The notes below the pieces were generated by a model. It did not search any database. It had not been told where the DNA came from and saw only the letters and a list, made by a program, of their open reading frames with translations. Of a stretch of DNA of 64,000 nucleotides, positions 11,669 through 22,470 are shown piece after piece. The stretch is from Rhizomys pruinosus (Eukaryota > Chordata > Mammalia > Rodentia > Spalacidae). The DNA is taken from NCBI GenBank assembly GCA_009823505.1, contig VZQC01010984.1, positions 4,616,946-4,680,945 of the forward strand, in the 5' to 3' direction. Within the stretch, counting starts at the first letter, position 1. Each line of letters opens with the position of its first letter. Position numbers and translations under genes: made by a program.

Positions 11669-12084
11669 GGCAAATGCTTGCCATTTGTTGCATGTGTGTG
11701 TCAGCCCAGAGGTGAGCCTTTGCTTGACAGTGAAGAAATGTGAAATTCATTATCGTTGTTCTTGTATGTGTTTGCCCAACTTCCTCCAAGTATACAGAGG
11801 TTGAGATGCCACAAATAAAAACAGAGATGAAGAAAATAACCTGAGCAAACTCTTCAACTCTAAGGGAGCTTGAACAGACATGGCAATGTCATAGCTTTAT
11901 GCCACAGGACTGGGAAATCCTGCAGAGGTCACTTGGTCAGGAATTAGGCAAATAACTAAGGAATGAAATATGGCAAGTTTTGATGAGCCAAACCAGAGAG
12001 AGAGAATGAGAATGCTCCGTTTAGTCATTCAAATACCCCATTTGCCAAACAAAGCATGAAGGAAACCCTTGAGTCAACAAACCT
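11387..12084. other. Unassigned stretch with a CA repeat
   Basis: Apart from the dinucleotide repeat at 11631-11666, nothing is recognised. The open frames overlapping that repeat are artefacts of it. Confidence 0.5.
11631..11666. repeat. (CA)n microsatellite
   Basis: About 18 uninterrupted CA units. Confidence 0.97.
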
Positions 12085-12195
12085 GTTTCATTTCTAGGAT
12101 AAGAAACCCAACACATAAAGTTAGACACCAAAGTCTCACAGCCAGAATACAAGGCACAGAGCTGGGGTGAAAACCCATGCCTTCACTTCGCTGTT
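12085..12195 (-). mobile_element. MIR SINE fragment, antisense
   Basis: Old tRNA-derived mammalian repeat in reverse. 'ggataagaaaccc', 'tctcacagcc' and 'gagctggggtgaaaaccca' follow the MIR core order ('gaggaaactgag', 'tcacacagc', 'gagctgggatttgaaccc'). Confidence 0.65.
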
Positions 12196-12399
12196 GCTCG
12201 ACATTGTCTGGAAAATCTTCTTTGTCAATCTGAGTCAGCACTTTCATGGAATAACAATATATTTTATTCCAGGAAGTCAAATTGAACTTACTTTTAACTG
12301 TTAGACTTCAACTACTGAACAAGACCTATAAAGGTATAATCATGCAAAATTTGTCATGTCTACAAAACAAAGGTGTGCCCCATATAGGTTTTAGACTGT

Positions 12400-12401
<2 letters not shown>

Positions 12402-12446
<45 letters not shown>
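12402..12446. repeat. (TG)n microsatellite
   Basis: About 22 TG units, directly followed by an ID-like remnant. Confidence 0.97.
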
Positions 12447-12447
<1 letters not shown>

Positions 12448-12451
12448 GGGG

Positions 12452-12530
12452 GATTATCTAGGACAGGATCAAACTCAGGGACTAGCTCATTCTAGGCAAG
12501 GCCTCTGCTACTGAGCCAGAAGACACGGTG
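12452..12530 (-). mobile_element. ID/B4-like SINE remnant, antisense
   Basis: The order 'ggatcaaactcaggg', 'ctaggcaaggcctctgctac', 'tgagcca' matches the reverse complement of the ID-type tRNA-Ala-derived head. It is short and degraded. Confidence 0.55.
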
Positions 12531-13214
12531 CTAAAGGTAATAAGGGAGAGGGCTTGCTCATAGGAAATCTCCAGACATTCTATAGCCCTTTGCTGTACCT
12601 TCAACTGCCTGGGAAGCTGTCAGTAGCACGGCTCTTATCTCTCTTCTTGGCCCTGTGGGATCTGTCTTCTTCCACAGGATTGTCCCTGGCCTCTGTATCC
12701 ATGAAACTCTCATCCTGCCATGTTTCTTTCCTGCTTCCTTCTCTGCCGTATCTCTTTAGTTCTCATCTCTGCACAGGGTAGATTTTACTTTAATTTTGCT
12801 CATTCTCTGTGCTCATTAACTAAAATGTAGATTATTAGTGGGCTGGGGAGGGAAGACATAAGGATTCTGACATGTTGGAGGGACTTGATGATTTTTTTGA
12901 GTACTACATAAAACAAAAATATTTTGTGATATGATCAACTTGCTAGGTCCAAAAGAAACTAAATTAAGGAATGATTAAGAAAGATCAGTGAGCTTTCATA
13001 ATGGTTTATAGTTTATATTTGACAAATAGCAGTTAATTATATTTGATTGTTTTCAAGATCAATGATAAAATATTTACACTAATTATTATCAGAATTAAAT
13101 ACATGAAACTTAGTGCTTTCTCATAATTTTATTCACGGATATGGAAAAGAGCTAATGTTATAAGGGTTAAACAATAAAAAATGTAAAAGTGAGAGGCAAT
13201 GTCAATTTACTGTG
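12531..13214. other. Unassigned AT-rich stretch
   Basis: No gene or recent repeat recognised. Confidence 0.5.
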
Positions 13215-13371
13215 TCCAATTTAGAAGATACTGACCATTTTCTAAATTAATAGTCCCAATTTCTACTTCCACCAGCAAGGGAATGCTTTTGTCCATCCCG
13301 TATCTTTACTAATACTTGGCATTGTCTTTTAAATTTGTCTACTCTAGTGTTTATGCTATAACATCTCACAT

Positions 13372-13790
13372 TGCTCACCTTGCTCATATGAATCTACAGC
13401 AATCGTGACAGCATGCACAGGCCCATGCAAACTCAAGCAGACAAAAAAAAAAAACAAAACAGCAAAGAAATAGGGAAATGGGCAGCAGGCTCCAATCACA
13501 GCTCAAGAACTATGGATTGATTACTACTGGCTGAGGGAGAGCTGATCTTGTTTAAGGGAGTGATTCTAGATAGGCCAACTAAACCCCAGTAGATGGACTT
13601 GCCCTGAGGAATGTTTTGGTGACCCTAACTTGACCCGATAGGCTTCAATACAGATGACAGAATGCAGGAATTCTGGTGGGGGGGCTATGAGAGGGCATGG
13701 AAGAGGAAAGGGGTATAAAGATGATTAAGATGTTTTGTCTGAAATGCACAAAAATTCTACAAAAATAAATAAAAATTTTAAAATTTATGT
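13372..13790 (+). mobile_element. L1 3' UTR fragment, nested
   Basis: The same 3' UTR type as 41490-42330: 'cccatgcaaactcaagcaga', 'gataggccaacta', 'agatgattaagatgtt', then an A-rich tail. It sits in the ancient antisense L1, which resumes just after the tail. Confidence 0.78.
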
Positions 13791-13844
13791 TTCTCTAATT
13801 GCTAATGAGAGTTAATATCTTTCCATATGTTTATGAGCCATCCT

Positions 13845-13953
13845 CTGTGTAAAATGACTCAACTGTTGTGCATTTTTCTATTGTGTTATTTGTCCTTTGT
13901 GTAAAATGACTACTCAACTGTTATGCATTTTTCTATTGTGTTATTTGTCCTTT
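13845..13953. repeat. Short tandem duplication in ancient L1
   Basis: A ~53-57-base unit containing 'tgcatttttctattgtgtta' and 'tgtgtaaaatgact' occurs twice in a row with few differences. Confidence 0.85.
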
Positions 13954-14118
13954 TAATTAATGCATTCTTGATACAAGACATCAAGTATGCAAATGTCTTC
14001 CTTGCTTATTTTTTCACTCTCTTAATGATAACTTTAATCGACAGAATTTGTTAATTTTTGTGGTACAATTTATCACTTTTCCTTATGGCTAGTGCTGTGA
14101 CTGTCCCATTTAAAAAAG

Positions 14119-14830
14119 CAAACAGCTAAGGGGATGTCAGCCTCGTCAGAGTGTAGACTGTCATTGTTGGACTACCTGGGCTGTATCATGGAGGCCAGTG
14201 CAGGGGGATCAAGACGGGTACGTGCTTACTGGACTTCATGTTGGCGGACCATGGGAGGGAAAGACCCCAATGTGGAGCAAAAGAGCAGGATTGATGGTTG
14301 GGGTTGCCAAGGAGGAACCTTTGAGCATTTCCTTAAGGAAAACATGACATGATATGTATATGCATGTATGTTTGTATGTATGTATGTGTATATTTATGTA
14401 TATATAAAACTATGTATATATAAAGAGTATAAAGTTATACTTCTTTTTATCTGCATCCAACTTTACAGTTAAAATATGAATCTCTAAATGTGTTTTGGAA
14501 TTAGCCTATAGCTTATTTTCAGAATTTGTAATTTTGATTTATGTGTGGAGTGTATATATGCATATTTTGGAATAATATAAAATTAACAGGAACAAAAAAA
14601 GAGAGAAAAACATATTGAAAGAACTGACCAAACAGTAAACTTGTGCATTTAAAGGGTTATAAAAGACTGAGAAAAAGGTTCAAGACAGGACTTAACATGT
14701 ATGACAGAATCCATGAGCTCTGGCTGGGAGGGGGGGGCGTGAGGGGTGGGCATGGATGGGGGAATGAGTCTAAATTTGATTAAGAAATGTTGTATGAAAT
14801 GCACTCAATAAAAATTCACTTAAAAAAAAA
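14119..14830 (+). mobile_element. L1 3' UTR insertion with unidentified 5' segment
   Basis: The right part (about 14440-14830) is the L1 3' UTR seen at 1-606 plus a poly-A tail. The left part (14119-14352) is GC-richer and matches no L1 region I know; a TATG-rich stretch lies between. The ancient L1 stops at about 14118 and resumes at about 14831, so the whole block behaves as one insertion. The flanks share 'aaaagca'/'agaaagca', a weak duplication. Confidence 0.6.
14353..14425. repeat. TATG/TATA-rich low-complexity repeat
   Basis: Degenerate 'tgtatgtatgtatgtg' followed by 'tatataaa' runs. Confidence 0.85.
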
Positions 14831-14954
14831 AGAAAGCATTTGTAGTCCAAAACCCATGAAAAAAATGTTATATCTTTTAGAAGGTTTGTTGTTTGCCTTT
14901 CAGGTTTTATGTTTTCCATATGCATAAACAATTAAAATGACACATGGTGAGAAA

Positions 14955-15023
<69 letters not shown>
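14955..15023. repeat. (CT)n microsatellite
   Basis: A long CT run with two 'tttct' interruptions. The arginine/glutamate-rich minus-strand frame here is an artefact. Confidence 0.97.
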
Positions 15024-15027
<4 letters not shown>

Positions 15028-15263
15028 GCTCTAGTCTTTTCTCCATTGCTTTAGTGTTCTCAGAAATTTGTGAAATGGTGGCCATTTTCATGCACTTTGA
15101 TCCATTCTGTTAGTTTAGTTGTACAGTATCTAAATTCTTGTAGCTTTTTAAATAAGCCCTGATGCTCTGTAAGATAGTCACCCATCTTTGTTCTTCCAAA
15201 TTATTTTGGTTCATTTTAACTCTTTGCATTTCTATGAAAATTTTAGAATTAGTGTTTCAGTTT

Positions 15264-15482
15264 GAATATTTTATTTTATTATTTTATTTATTTGTATGGA
15301 TGTATTTGTCTGCATGCATGTAAGTACATCCATGCTGTGTAATGCCAATGGAGGTCAGAAGAGGGTGTCAGATCCCCTGGAACTGGAGTCTTGGGCAGTT
15401 GGTAGCTGCCATGTAGGTACTGGGAACAGAACCTGGGTCCTCTGTAAGTGCTTTTAGTTGCTGAGCCATCTCTCCAGCCCCC
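15264..15482 (-). mobile_element. B2-like SINE, antisense
   Basis: Reverse B2 ending 'gccatctctccagcccc'. Exact 13-base target-site duplication 'agtgtttcagttt' at 15251-15263 and 15483-15495, inside the ancient L1. Confidence 0.93.
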
Positions 15483-15759
15483 AGTGTTTCAGTTTTAATG
15501 AAAGAGGGGGAAAGGATGAAAATTATATAAGGAATTCATTAAACTTATAAACTAATTAGACATAGCCAGTATGATTTAAATCCTCCAATACTGAAACATC
15601 TAGTTCATGTTCTTGATACTATTTTAAATTCCTTCTTTGGTTTTTCTGGGAACCTTCAGCATATATAAGGCAATTAAAAATAAAGACATTTGTAACTGAA
15701 ACATTTATCTTTATTATTTTATTATTACTACTATTTTTTTTATTTAAGAAAAAAAAACA

Positions 15760-15896
15760 GCCAGGCATGGTGGCACACACCTTTAATCCCAGCACTCAGG
15801 AGGCAAAGGCAGGAGGACCTCTTGTAGCCTGCTCTACACAGTGAATTCAGGCCAGCTGAGGCTACAGGAAGATGCTTTCTCATAACATCAACAAAA
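15760..15896 (+). mobile_element. B1 SINE, diverged
   Basis: 'gccaggcatggtggcacaca' through 'ggctacaggaaga' to an A-rich tail, with several deletions relative to the younger copies. Confidence 0.88.
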
Positions 15897-16059
15897 AAGA
15901 GGTCTATTTATCTTTCCTCTTTTTCTAGTCCTACATTTAACAATGATTATTTGTATTTCTTATAATTTATACAACAGGCTTGTGTCTCCACCAATTTATC
16001 ATCTTCAAGCACTTTCTGTTGTTTTCCTACTGTAAAGGGAGCAGAATTAACTAGTTCTG

Positions 16060-16188
16060 TTTAATGTGTACCATGGTCAGGTATCCTATGAACTTGTTTA
16101 TCTTCACCACAATCCTGTGAACTGTGTTATGTTATTTCCATTTCATTTTTATTGATGATGAAACTTGGGTGTTTGAAAGTTAACTAAG
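16060..16188 (-). mobile_element. MIR fragment, left half of interrupted copy
   Basis: Reverse MIR wording: 'atcttcaccacaatcctgtg', 'gttatttccatttc', 'gatgatgaaactt', 'gttaactaag'. The copy continues after the L1 at about 20467-20500. Confidence 0.65.
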
Positions 16189-16600
16189 AAGCCAGCACAC
16201 GCCAGATGGGCAGGGAAGGCACAGGTGACAGGGGCCAGTGCCAGAGGCCTGGGGCTCAGGAACCAGGCCAGACAACACACCCCTCCTCCCTTCAGTGTGA
16301 TCAATGTAGACAGAGTCACCCAGCCACCCTCAGGGAGAAGCGAAGGAGGCCAGCACACACCAGTGGTGCAGAGGTTCTAGTAAGCTGGTGGAGCTTCAGT
16401 GCAGACGATCCACTGAGCACAGTGTTAGTGATAATAGACTGCACAGCCAACGTAGAGGAACTGACCAGCAGGAAGCACAGTGACTGACCAACCAATCCTC
16501 CATATTGACACTTGAAATTAGCACCAGAATCCAAACGAAAAATAAGCTGCAATGAAAAAATAACAACGTGGGAAAAGCTCATAATAAATCCATACAGAAC
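16189..16600 (+). mobile_element. Putative L1 5' UTR-like segment
   Basis: A GC-richer segment at the 5' end of the L1 bounded by a 14-base target-site duplication. Being inside the duplication, it belongs to the insertion. 'gccagcacac' recurs at 16191 and about 16350, hinting at degenerate monomers. It joins ORF2 endonuclease sequence at about 16600 with no ORF1 and no ORF2 start between. Assignment as 5' UTR is inference. Confidence 0.5.
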
Positions 16601-17119
16601 TCGACCAGACTAATCCCAGCACACTAATAGTGGGGGACTTCAATACCCGATGGAGTCCGTTGGATAGATCAACTGGACTAAAATTAAACAGAGAGACATT
16701 GGAATTGAATAGCACAATACAAAAAAATGGACCTCACAGACATCTACAGGATATTCCACCCAAATACCAGAGAATATACTTTCTACTCAGCACCCCATGG
16801 AAAATTCTCCAAAATCAACCACATCCTGTGACACAAAAGAAACCTCAACAAATAAGATGGATTGAAATTATTCCATGCATTTGATCAGACCACAGTGCAA
16901 TAAAGCTCAATATTAACACCAAAAATAAGCCTGACTAGCTACAAGAATACATGGAGACTCAACAGCACAATACTGAATAATGAGGGGGTCAGGGAAGCAA
17001 TAAAGAATGAAATAAAAGTATTCATGAAACTAAACTAAATTGACAATATAACACAACAAAACCTGTGGGATACTTTAAAAGCAGTCCTAAGAGGGAAATT
17101 TATAGCCCTAAGTGCCCAC

Positions 17120-17122
<3 letters not shown>

Positions 17123-17157
<35 letters not shown>
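17123..17157 (+). repeat. Internal poly-A run in L1 ORF2
   Basis: About 35 A residues where the intact copy (near 24827) reads 'attagaaaaacagaaaga'. It is an expansion within coding sequence, not an L1 tail. Confidence 0.9.
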
Positions 17158-17158
<1 letters not shown>

Positions 17159-18129
17159 AGAAAGGGGAAATGCTCTAACTGCAGGTAAAAATACTTGAGA
17201 GACAATAACAAATGGGACCTTAAACCCAACAGACAGGAAGAATAACAAAAATCAAAGCAGAAAAAACAATGAAATAGAACAAAGAAAACAATGCAAAAAA
17301 AAAAAAATAATGAATCCAAAGCTGGTTTTTGAGAAGATAAACAAGTAGACAGAACTCTAGCCCAGTTAATAAAAAAGAAAGAGAAAACTCCTAAATTAAT
17401 ATGTATTGTGATAAAAAGGGACCAAACAGATAATGAAAAGATCCAGACAATCATATGAGAATACTCAAAAGACCTATACCCTACAAATTTGAAACTAAGA
17501 GAAATGGATGGATATTGAAATCCTGGAATCAACAAGCTTAACCAAGAAGAGATTGACAGCTTAACAGAGCCTTACATATGAGGAAATTGAAGATGCTATT
17601 AAAAAGAAAACTCCCAACTAAAAAAGCCCAGGCCCAGAGGGTTTCATAGCAGAATTTTATAAAACATTTAAAGAGAGGTCTTACAACCTTTCCTACTAAA
17701 ACTTTTCAGAAGGATACAAACAGAAGGAAATCTCCCAAATTCCTTCTATGAAGCCAGCATCATTCTGATATAAAAACCAGGCAAAGACACAACCAAAAAA
17801 GAAAACTATAGACCCATCTCATTAATGAACAAATATGAAAAAATTCTCAACAAAATACTTGCAAATAGCATACAGACCCAAAAAAGATCAAGTTGGAGTC
17901 ATTGTCACCAAGTTGGAGTCATACCAGAGATGCAGGAATGGTTCAACATATGTAAATCAATAAATATCATAAACACATAAATGGACCGAAAGACAAAAAT
18001 CACACAATCATGTCAATTGATGCAGAAAAAGCCTTTGACAAGATCCAGACATCCCTTCATGTTTAAAGTTCTAGAGAGAATTGGACTGAAGGGAGCATTC
18101 CTCAATATTACAAAACCATATACAACAAA

Positions 18130-19105
18130 CCCACAGCCAACATCATCCTAAATGGAGAAAATTAGAAGCATTCCCCTTAAAGGTGGGAACCTGGCAAGCT
18201 GCCCCCCTATCACCACTCCTCTTCAAATATAGTGGCTTAAATGCTTACTAGGGCAATAAGGCAAGAAAGTGAAATTAAAGGAGTACTAAATGGAAAAGAG
18301 GAAGTCAAACTATCCCTTTTTGCAGATGATATGATAGTTTACCTGAAGGACATTAAAACTCCTAGAAATGATTAAGAGTTTCACCAAAGTTGTAGGATAC
18401 AAAATTAACTTAAAAAAAATCAATAGCCTATCTTTACACCAACAACAAACAACACCACTCACAGTAGCCTCAAAAACAATAAAATACCTGGGAACAAACC
18501 TAACCAAAGATACCAAAGATCTCTACTACAAAAACTTTAAACCACTGAAGGAGATTGAATATGACATCAAAAAGTGGAATATCTTCCCATGCTCATGGAT
18601 TGGAAAAATTAATATAGTAAAAATGTCCATTCTCCCACTGCCAACATCATCCTAAATGGAGAAAAATTAGAACCATTTCCCTTAAAGGTGGGAACCTAGC
18701 AAGGCTACCCCTTATCACCACTCCTCTTCAACATAGTGTTTGCTAGGGCAATAAGACAAGAGAAGGAAATTAAAGGAGTACTAATCAGAAAAGAAGTTAA
18801 GCTATCCATTTTTGCAGATGATATGATAGTTTACCTAAGGGATTCTAAAAACACAACCAGAAAGCTACTAGAAATGATTAAGAGTTTTAGTAAAGTGGCA
18901 AGATAAAAAATTAACCTAGCAAAATCAGTAGCCTTTCTTTACACCAACAATAAACAAGTGGAGAAGGAATATAAGAAGACCTTCCCACTCACAATAGCCT
19001 CAAAAATAATAAGATACCTGGGAACAAACCTAACCAAATATACCAAAGACCTCTACAACACAAATTTTAAACCTCTGAAGAAGGAGATTGAAAACGAGAC
19101 TCAAA
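18130..19105 (+). repeat. Repeated ORF2 RT segment (two copies)
   Basis: Copy 1 starts at about 18130 and copy 2 at about 18639, both with 'ccaacatcatcctaaatgga'. Copy 2 keeps segments that copy 1 has lost, and they differ at many sites, so this is not a recent simple duplication. Confidence 0.85.
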
Positions 19106-19120
19106 AAACAAAGAAGCAAA

Positions 19121-19270
19121 GCCAGGCGTGGTGACACACGCCTTTAATCCTAGCACTTGGGAGGCAGAGGCAGGCGGATCTTTGTGAGTTCAAGGCCAGC
19201 CTGGTCTACAAAGTGAGTTCCAGGACAGCTGGGGCTACAGGGAGACCCTGTCTCAAAAAGACCAAAAAAA
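19121..19270 (+). mobile_element. B1 SINE nested in L1
   Basis: 'gccaggcgtggtgacacacg' through 'ccctgtctcaaaaagacc', with its tail expanded into a GAA repeat. Confidence 0.94.
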
Positions 19271-19328
19271 GAAAAAGAAGAAGAAGAAGAAGAAGAAGAA
19301 GAAGAAGAAGAAGAAGAAGAAGAAGAAG
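19271..19328. repeat. (GAA)n microsatellite
   Basis: About 18 GAA units grown from the B1 A-tail. Poly-serine frames on the minus strand come from this. Confidence 0.97.
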
Positions 19329-20466
19329 ACAAATGACTCAAATGACTCACTCAAAAGATGGAGTAAAGAGCTAAGCAGACACTTCACAAACAAAGAAAAC
19401 CACTTTAAGATATCATCTCGCTCAGATAAGACTGGCTAAGATCAAGAAAACAAAAGACACCAAATGCTGGAGAGGTCGTGGGGAAAGGGGAACACTCAAT
19501 CCACTGCTGGTGGGAGTGTAAACTCATAAAATCACTGTGGAAAGCAGTGTGGAGAACCCTTAAAAGACTCAAAATGAGCCTACCACCTGACTCAGCCATA
19601 CCACTCCTGAGCATGTACCCACAAGACTCATTCTACTGCAAAGATACATGCACATCTATGTTTATTGCAGTGCTCTTCACGATAGTGAAAACTGAAACCA
19701 ACCCAAATGCCCCTCAACAGATGAGTGGATAACAAAAATGTTGTACATCTACACCATGGAGTTTTATGCTGTGGTAAAGAAAGATGACATTATGAACTTT
19801 GCAGGTAAATGGATGGAACTTAAAGCCATTATGCTAAGTGAAGTAACACAGTCCCCCCCAAAACAAATAGGGAATGGTTTCTTTCATTTGTGGATGCTAA
19901 CACAAAATGCCTTGTAGAAAAGCAAGCTGAGCAATGTTATTTTTATATTTCTTTCTATCTGAAAGCAACTGTGGTGTTATAATGTGAACCTCTTAATGGG
20001 CCTTAGAATTAACTTACTACTTATTTTCAGACATGGTAATTAATGTATATAACTGGAAGGTACATATTCATAATTTAGAGTATTATAAAGTTAAAGGGAG
20101 CTATATGAGTTCCTAAACATATTTCAGAGTTAACATACAGTTTATTCCCAGAGGACATAATTCTGGTACATATATGACATTTATTTATATAGGCATATTT
20201 TTGAGCAATACAAATGGGAGGGAACAACAACAATGTAAGTACTGGGTCAAAGCACGGACTGATACAGCCAAATTCTGCCCAAAGCAACAAACTTCTGCAG
20301 AGAAAACTTTAAAAAGATTGAGAGAAAGATACAGGACATATATGGCAGAGTGCATGAACTGGGGTGGGGTGGGGGGAAGAAAAAGGGGAATATGTCTAAA
20401 TTGAACTGAAAAATGATGTGTGAAATACACAAAACATCAATAAAAGTAGTATATTAATAAAAAAAA

Positions 20467-20560
20467 GAAAGTTAACTAAGCTATAGTTCCATAATTAGAT
20501 CAGTAGATACACTCCAGCATGCAGGCTCTACTGCAGTGGCTTCACTTGCTAAGTGATATG
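20467..20560 (-). mobile_element. MIR fragment, right side of interrupted copy
   Basis: Starts with the second copy of the target-site duplication and continues 'ctatagttccataattag' in the position of the MIR 'gtcacacagctagta' region. The match decays quickly. Confidence 0.4.
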
Positions 20561-20698
20561 GTACCCCATAGTCAGCTATGGACCAAATCCTAAATCTGTT
20601 CCTAAATGACAATATAGGAATACATGTACTGTTCCAAGCTACTTAGTTCTGAATTTTTAAGTAATAAATTTACAGGAAAAAATATACAATGCAATTTT

Positions 20699-21109
20699 TT
20701 TAATTTTAAAAAATTATTTATTTATTTATTTATTTTTTGTCTTTTTGAGACAGGGTCTCCCTGTAGCCCCAGCTGTCCTGGAACTCACTCTGTAGACCAG
20801 GCTGGCCTTGAACTCACAAAGATCCACCTGCCTCTGCCTCCTGAGTGCTAGGATTAAAGTCGTGCACCACCACGCCCAGCTATTTATTTTTGTATGTGTA
20901 TGAATGTACTGTGTGCATGTAGGTTTGTGCACCCGTGTCATGCAATGCCGCAGAGGTCAGAAGTGGGTCTCGGATTCCCCTGGAACTGGAGTTCTCCTGG
21001 AATTGGAGTTACAGATGGTTCTTAGCCACCATGTGGGTGCTGGGGATCGAACCTGGGTCCTCTGCAAGAGCAGTCGGTGCTCTTAACTGCTAGGCTATCT
21101 CTCCAGCCC
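20699..21109 (-). mobile_element. B2-B1 composite SINE, antisense
   Basis: A reverse B1 (about 20738-20881) abuts a reverse young B2 (20882-21109) with no other DNA between. One target-site duplication flanks the pair: 'tatacaatgcaatttt' (20683-20698) and 'tatacaatgtaatttt' (21110-21125). On the element strand this is B2 followed by B1 and one A-rich tail. Either B1 landed in the B2 tail later, or the two moved as a unit. Confidence 0.85.
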
Positions 21110-21125
21110 TATACAATGTAATTTT

Positions 21126-22470
21126 GATAACATTAATTTCTCAGTACAGGCACTCATCAAATACTGTTTAGATTCTGATCCTGCACTTAGTTTATGAGTA
21201 ACTGAAAGTAATTCTTCAGTGATACTAAAGCATTTTGGTTGTGTGATAACTTTAGAATATTAATCCTTACTTGTAAATAAATTCACTTTGGGCAGGCAAT
21301 GCATAAAGATAAGATGGTATAGCCCCAGGTAAACTAGTCCTTTTGTCGTGTCTGAGCTTAGCAGTGACTAAGGAGGTTTCTGGCAGCTGTGATGTTTGGA
21401 AAGCGACTGACTTTGAGAACAAAATGATGCTGTCAAAGTCTCTACAATTCAGATTTGGACATTTTGATGACACCCTGAATTCACTTGAAACAAAAATATC
21501 CCCAGAAAAAGGAAGCAAAAGACTGTCCCTCCCTCTCCAAGTGGAGCACACTCCTGGCTATAGCCCAACAAATATGTTCATTGAAGCAAAACCAAAAATG
21601 TGTTTAAAGACAGTTATAAAACCAAAGCTCTCTTTAAAGAAAGCTGCATCAAAGCTATTTGTAGGAAAATCACAAATTTCATCTTTAAAATCAATTTAGT
21701 TACTTAAGAAGGAGAGATTTTACATCCTCCTCAAATTCATCAGGAACATTTTCTTTCTTAGTTTTCATTTATTTCTTTCATCTGTTTAAATAAATGATGT
21801 TTGCATAAAAATATTGAATTTAGTAAGCACACTAATGGTTCAGGACATTGATAAACTCATTCTAAAACGTGGTGTTTTCTGATTTGTTTGGAAACCTTCA
21901 ATCAAGCAGATAATATCTAAGATTGACATAATGTTTAGAGTACCATCATATACTTCAAAATATAAAAGTAAGTGGACAGTATGTGGTCATTTGATTTCAA
22001 CCAAGGATGTTTCAGAGAATATGGAACCAACCATGTCTTTGGCATGGGAAAAAACCCTGAAATACAGGAAGGAAAATTATAGAAGTTCTTACTTCTCTCT
22101 CCCTCAAAAGAAGATATTTAATAAAATGCTGGTGAGATTATTTTTGAAAATAGAAGAAAATTGTCATTTGTTTTCAAAAGATATGATTCTTCTTTTTAAA
22201 ACCTCCCAAAAATCCAAGGAAAAAGAGAAACTCAATGATGTGGGAAGAACTCTGAGAGGAAGTGTTGAACAATGCAGGCAGAATGTGGCCTGGCTTCAGA
22301 ACATGGTGGCTGTATAAATCTTGGAGAAGGAGGGAAAGTGCCTCTCCAGAGTGACTCTTGCAGGGAACCTAAACGACTGCACTTTTTCTTAATTTCTTAT
22401 CAAATTCTTAGGATGGAGGGAAAAAAGGAAAAATTATAAATGCAGCACAATGACTTTTTACAAAGTGATC
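21126..22470. other. Unassigned stretch with two medium open frames
   Basis: Two + strand frames, 21343-21699 (118 codons) and 21931-22317 (128 codons), are lysine/serine-rich. I recognise no domain, signal peptide or repeat in them. The frame at 21267-21551 on the other strand overlaps the first. No promoter or splice evidence; chance frames are likely. Confidence 0.35.

Larger units (their letters stand above)
13215..15670 (-). mobile_element. Ancient L1 ORF2, antisense, multiply interrupted
   Basis: Reverse of an old mammalian L1 ORF2. The order is consistent: 'cttccaccagcaagg' and 'acttggcattgtc' (13215-13371), then 'gtttctctaattgctaatga' (13795), 'ttctattgtgttatttgtcc' and 'tggtacaatttatcac' (to 14118), then 'cttttagaaggtttgttgtt' (14875), 'gatccattctgttag' (15100), 'ctttgcatttctatgaaaat' (15220) and 'ggaattcattaaac' (15530). 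Between the pieces sit an L1 3' UTR (13372-13790), a chimeric L1 insertion (14119-14830), a CT expansion (14955-15023) and a B2 (15264-15482). No coding capacity remains. Confidence 0.72.
16601..20466 (+). mobile_element. Defective L1, ORF2 pieces and 3' UTR
   Basis: ORF2 begins inside the endonuclease domain ('TLIVGDFN' near 16620) and runs with many frameshifts through the reverse transcriptase ('[10 protein letters not shown]'-type frames near 18320 and 18815). A ~500-base RT segment is present twice (18130-18638 and 18639-19105). About 250 codons after 19105 are missing, replaced by a B1 and a GAA repeat. The C-terminus ('AIPLLSMYPQDSFY' at 19478-19732) and 3' UTR follow, with poly-A to 20466. 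Target-site duplication 'gaaagttaactaag' at 16175-16188 and 20467-20480. It cannot encode ORF2p. Confidence 0.85.

Noticed and set aside
17035..17535. 166-codon minus-strand frame rich in Phe
   Set aside because: It is the antisense of decayed L1 ORF2, including the 35-base poly-A.
19150..19350. Poly-serine open frame
   Set aside because: Produced by the GAA repeat next to the B1.
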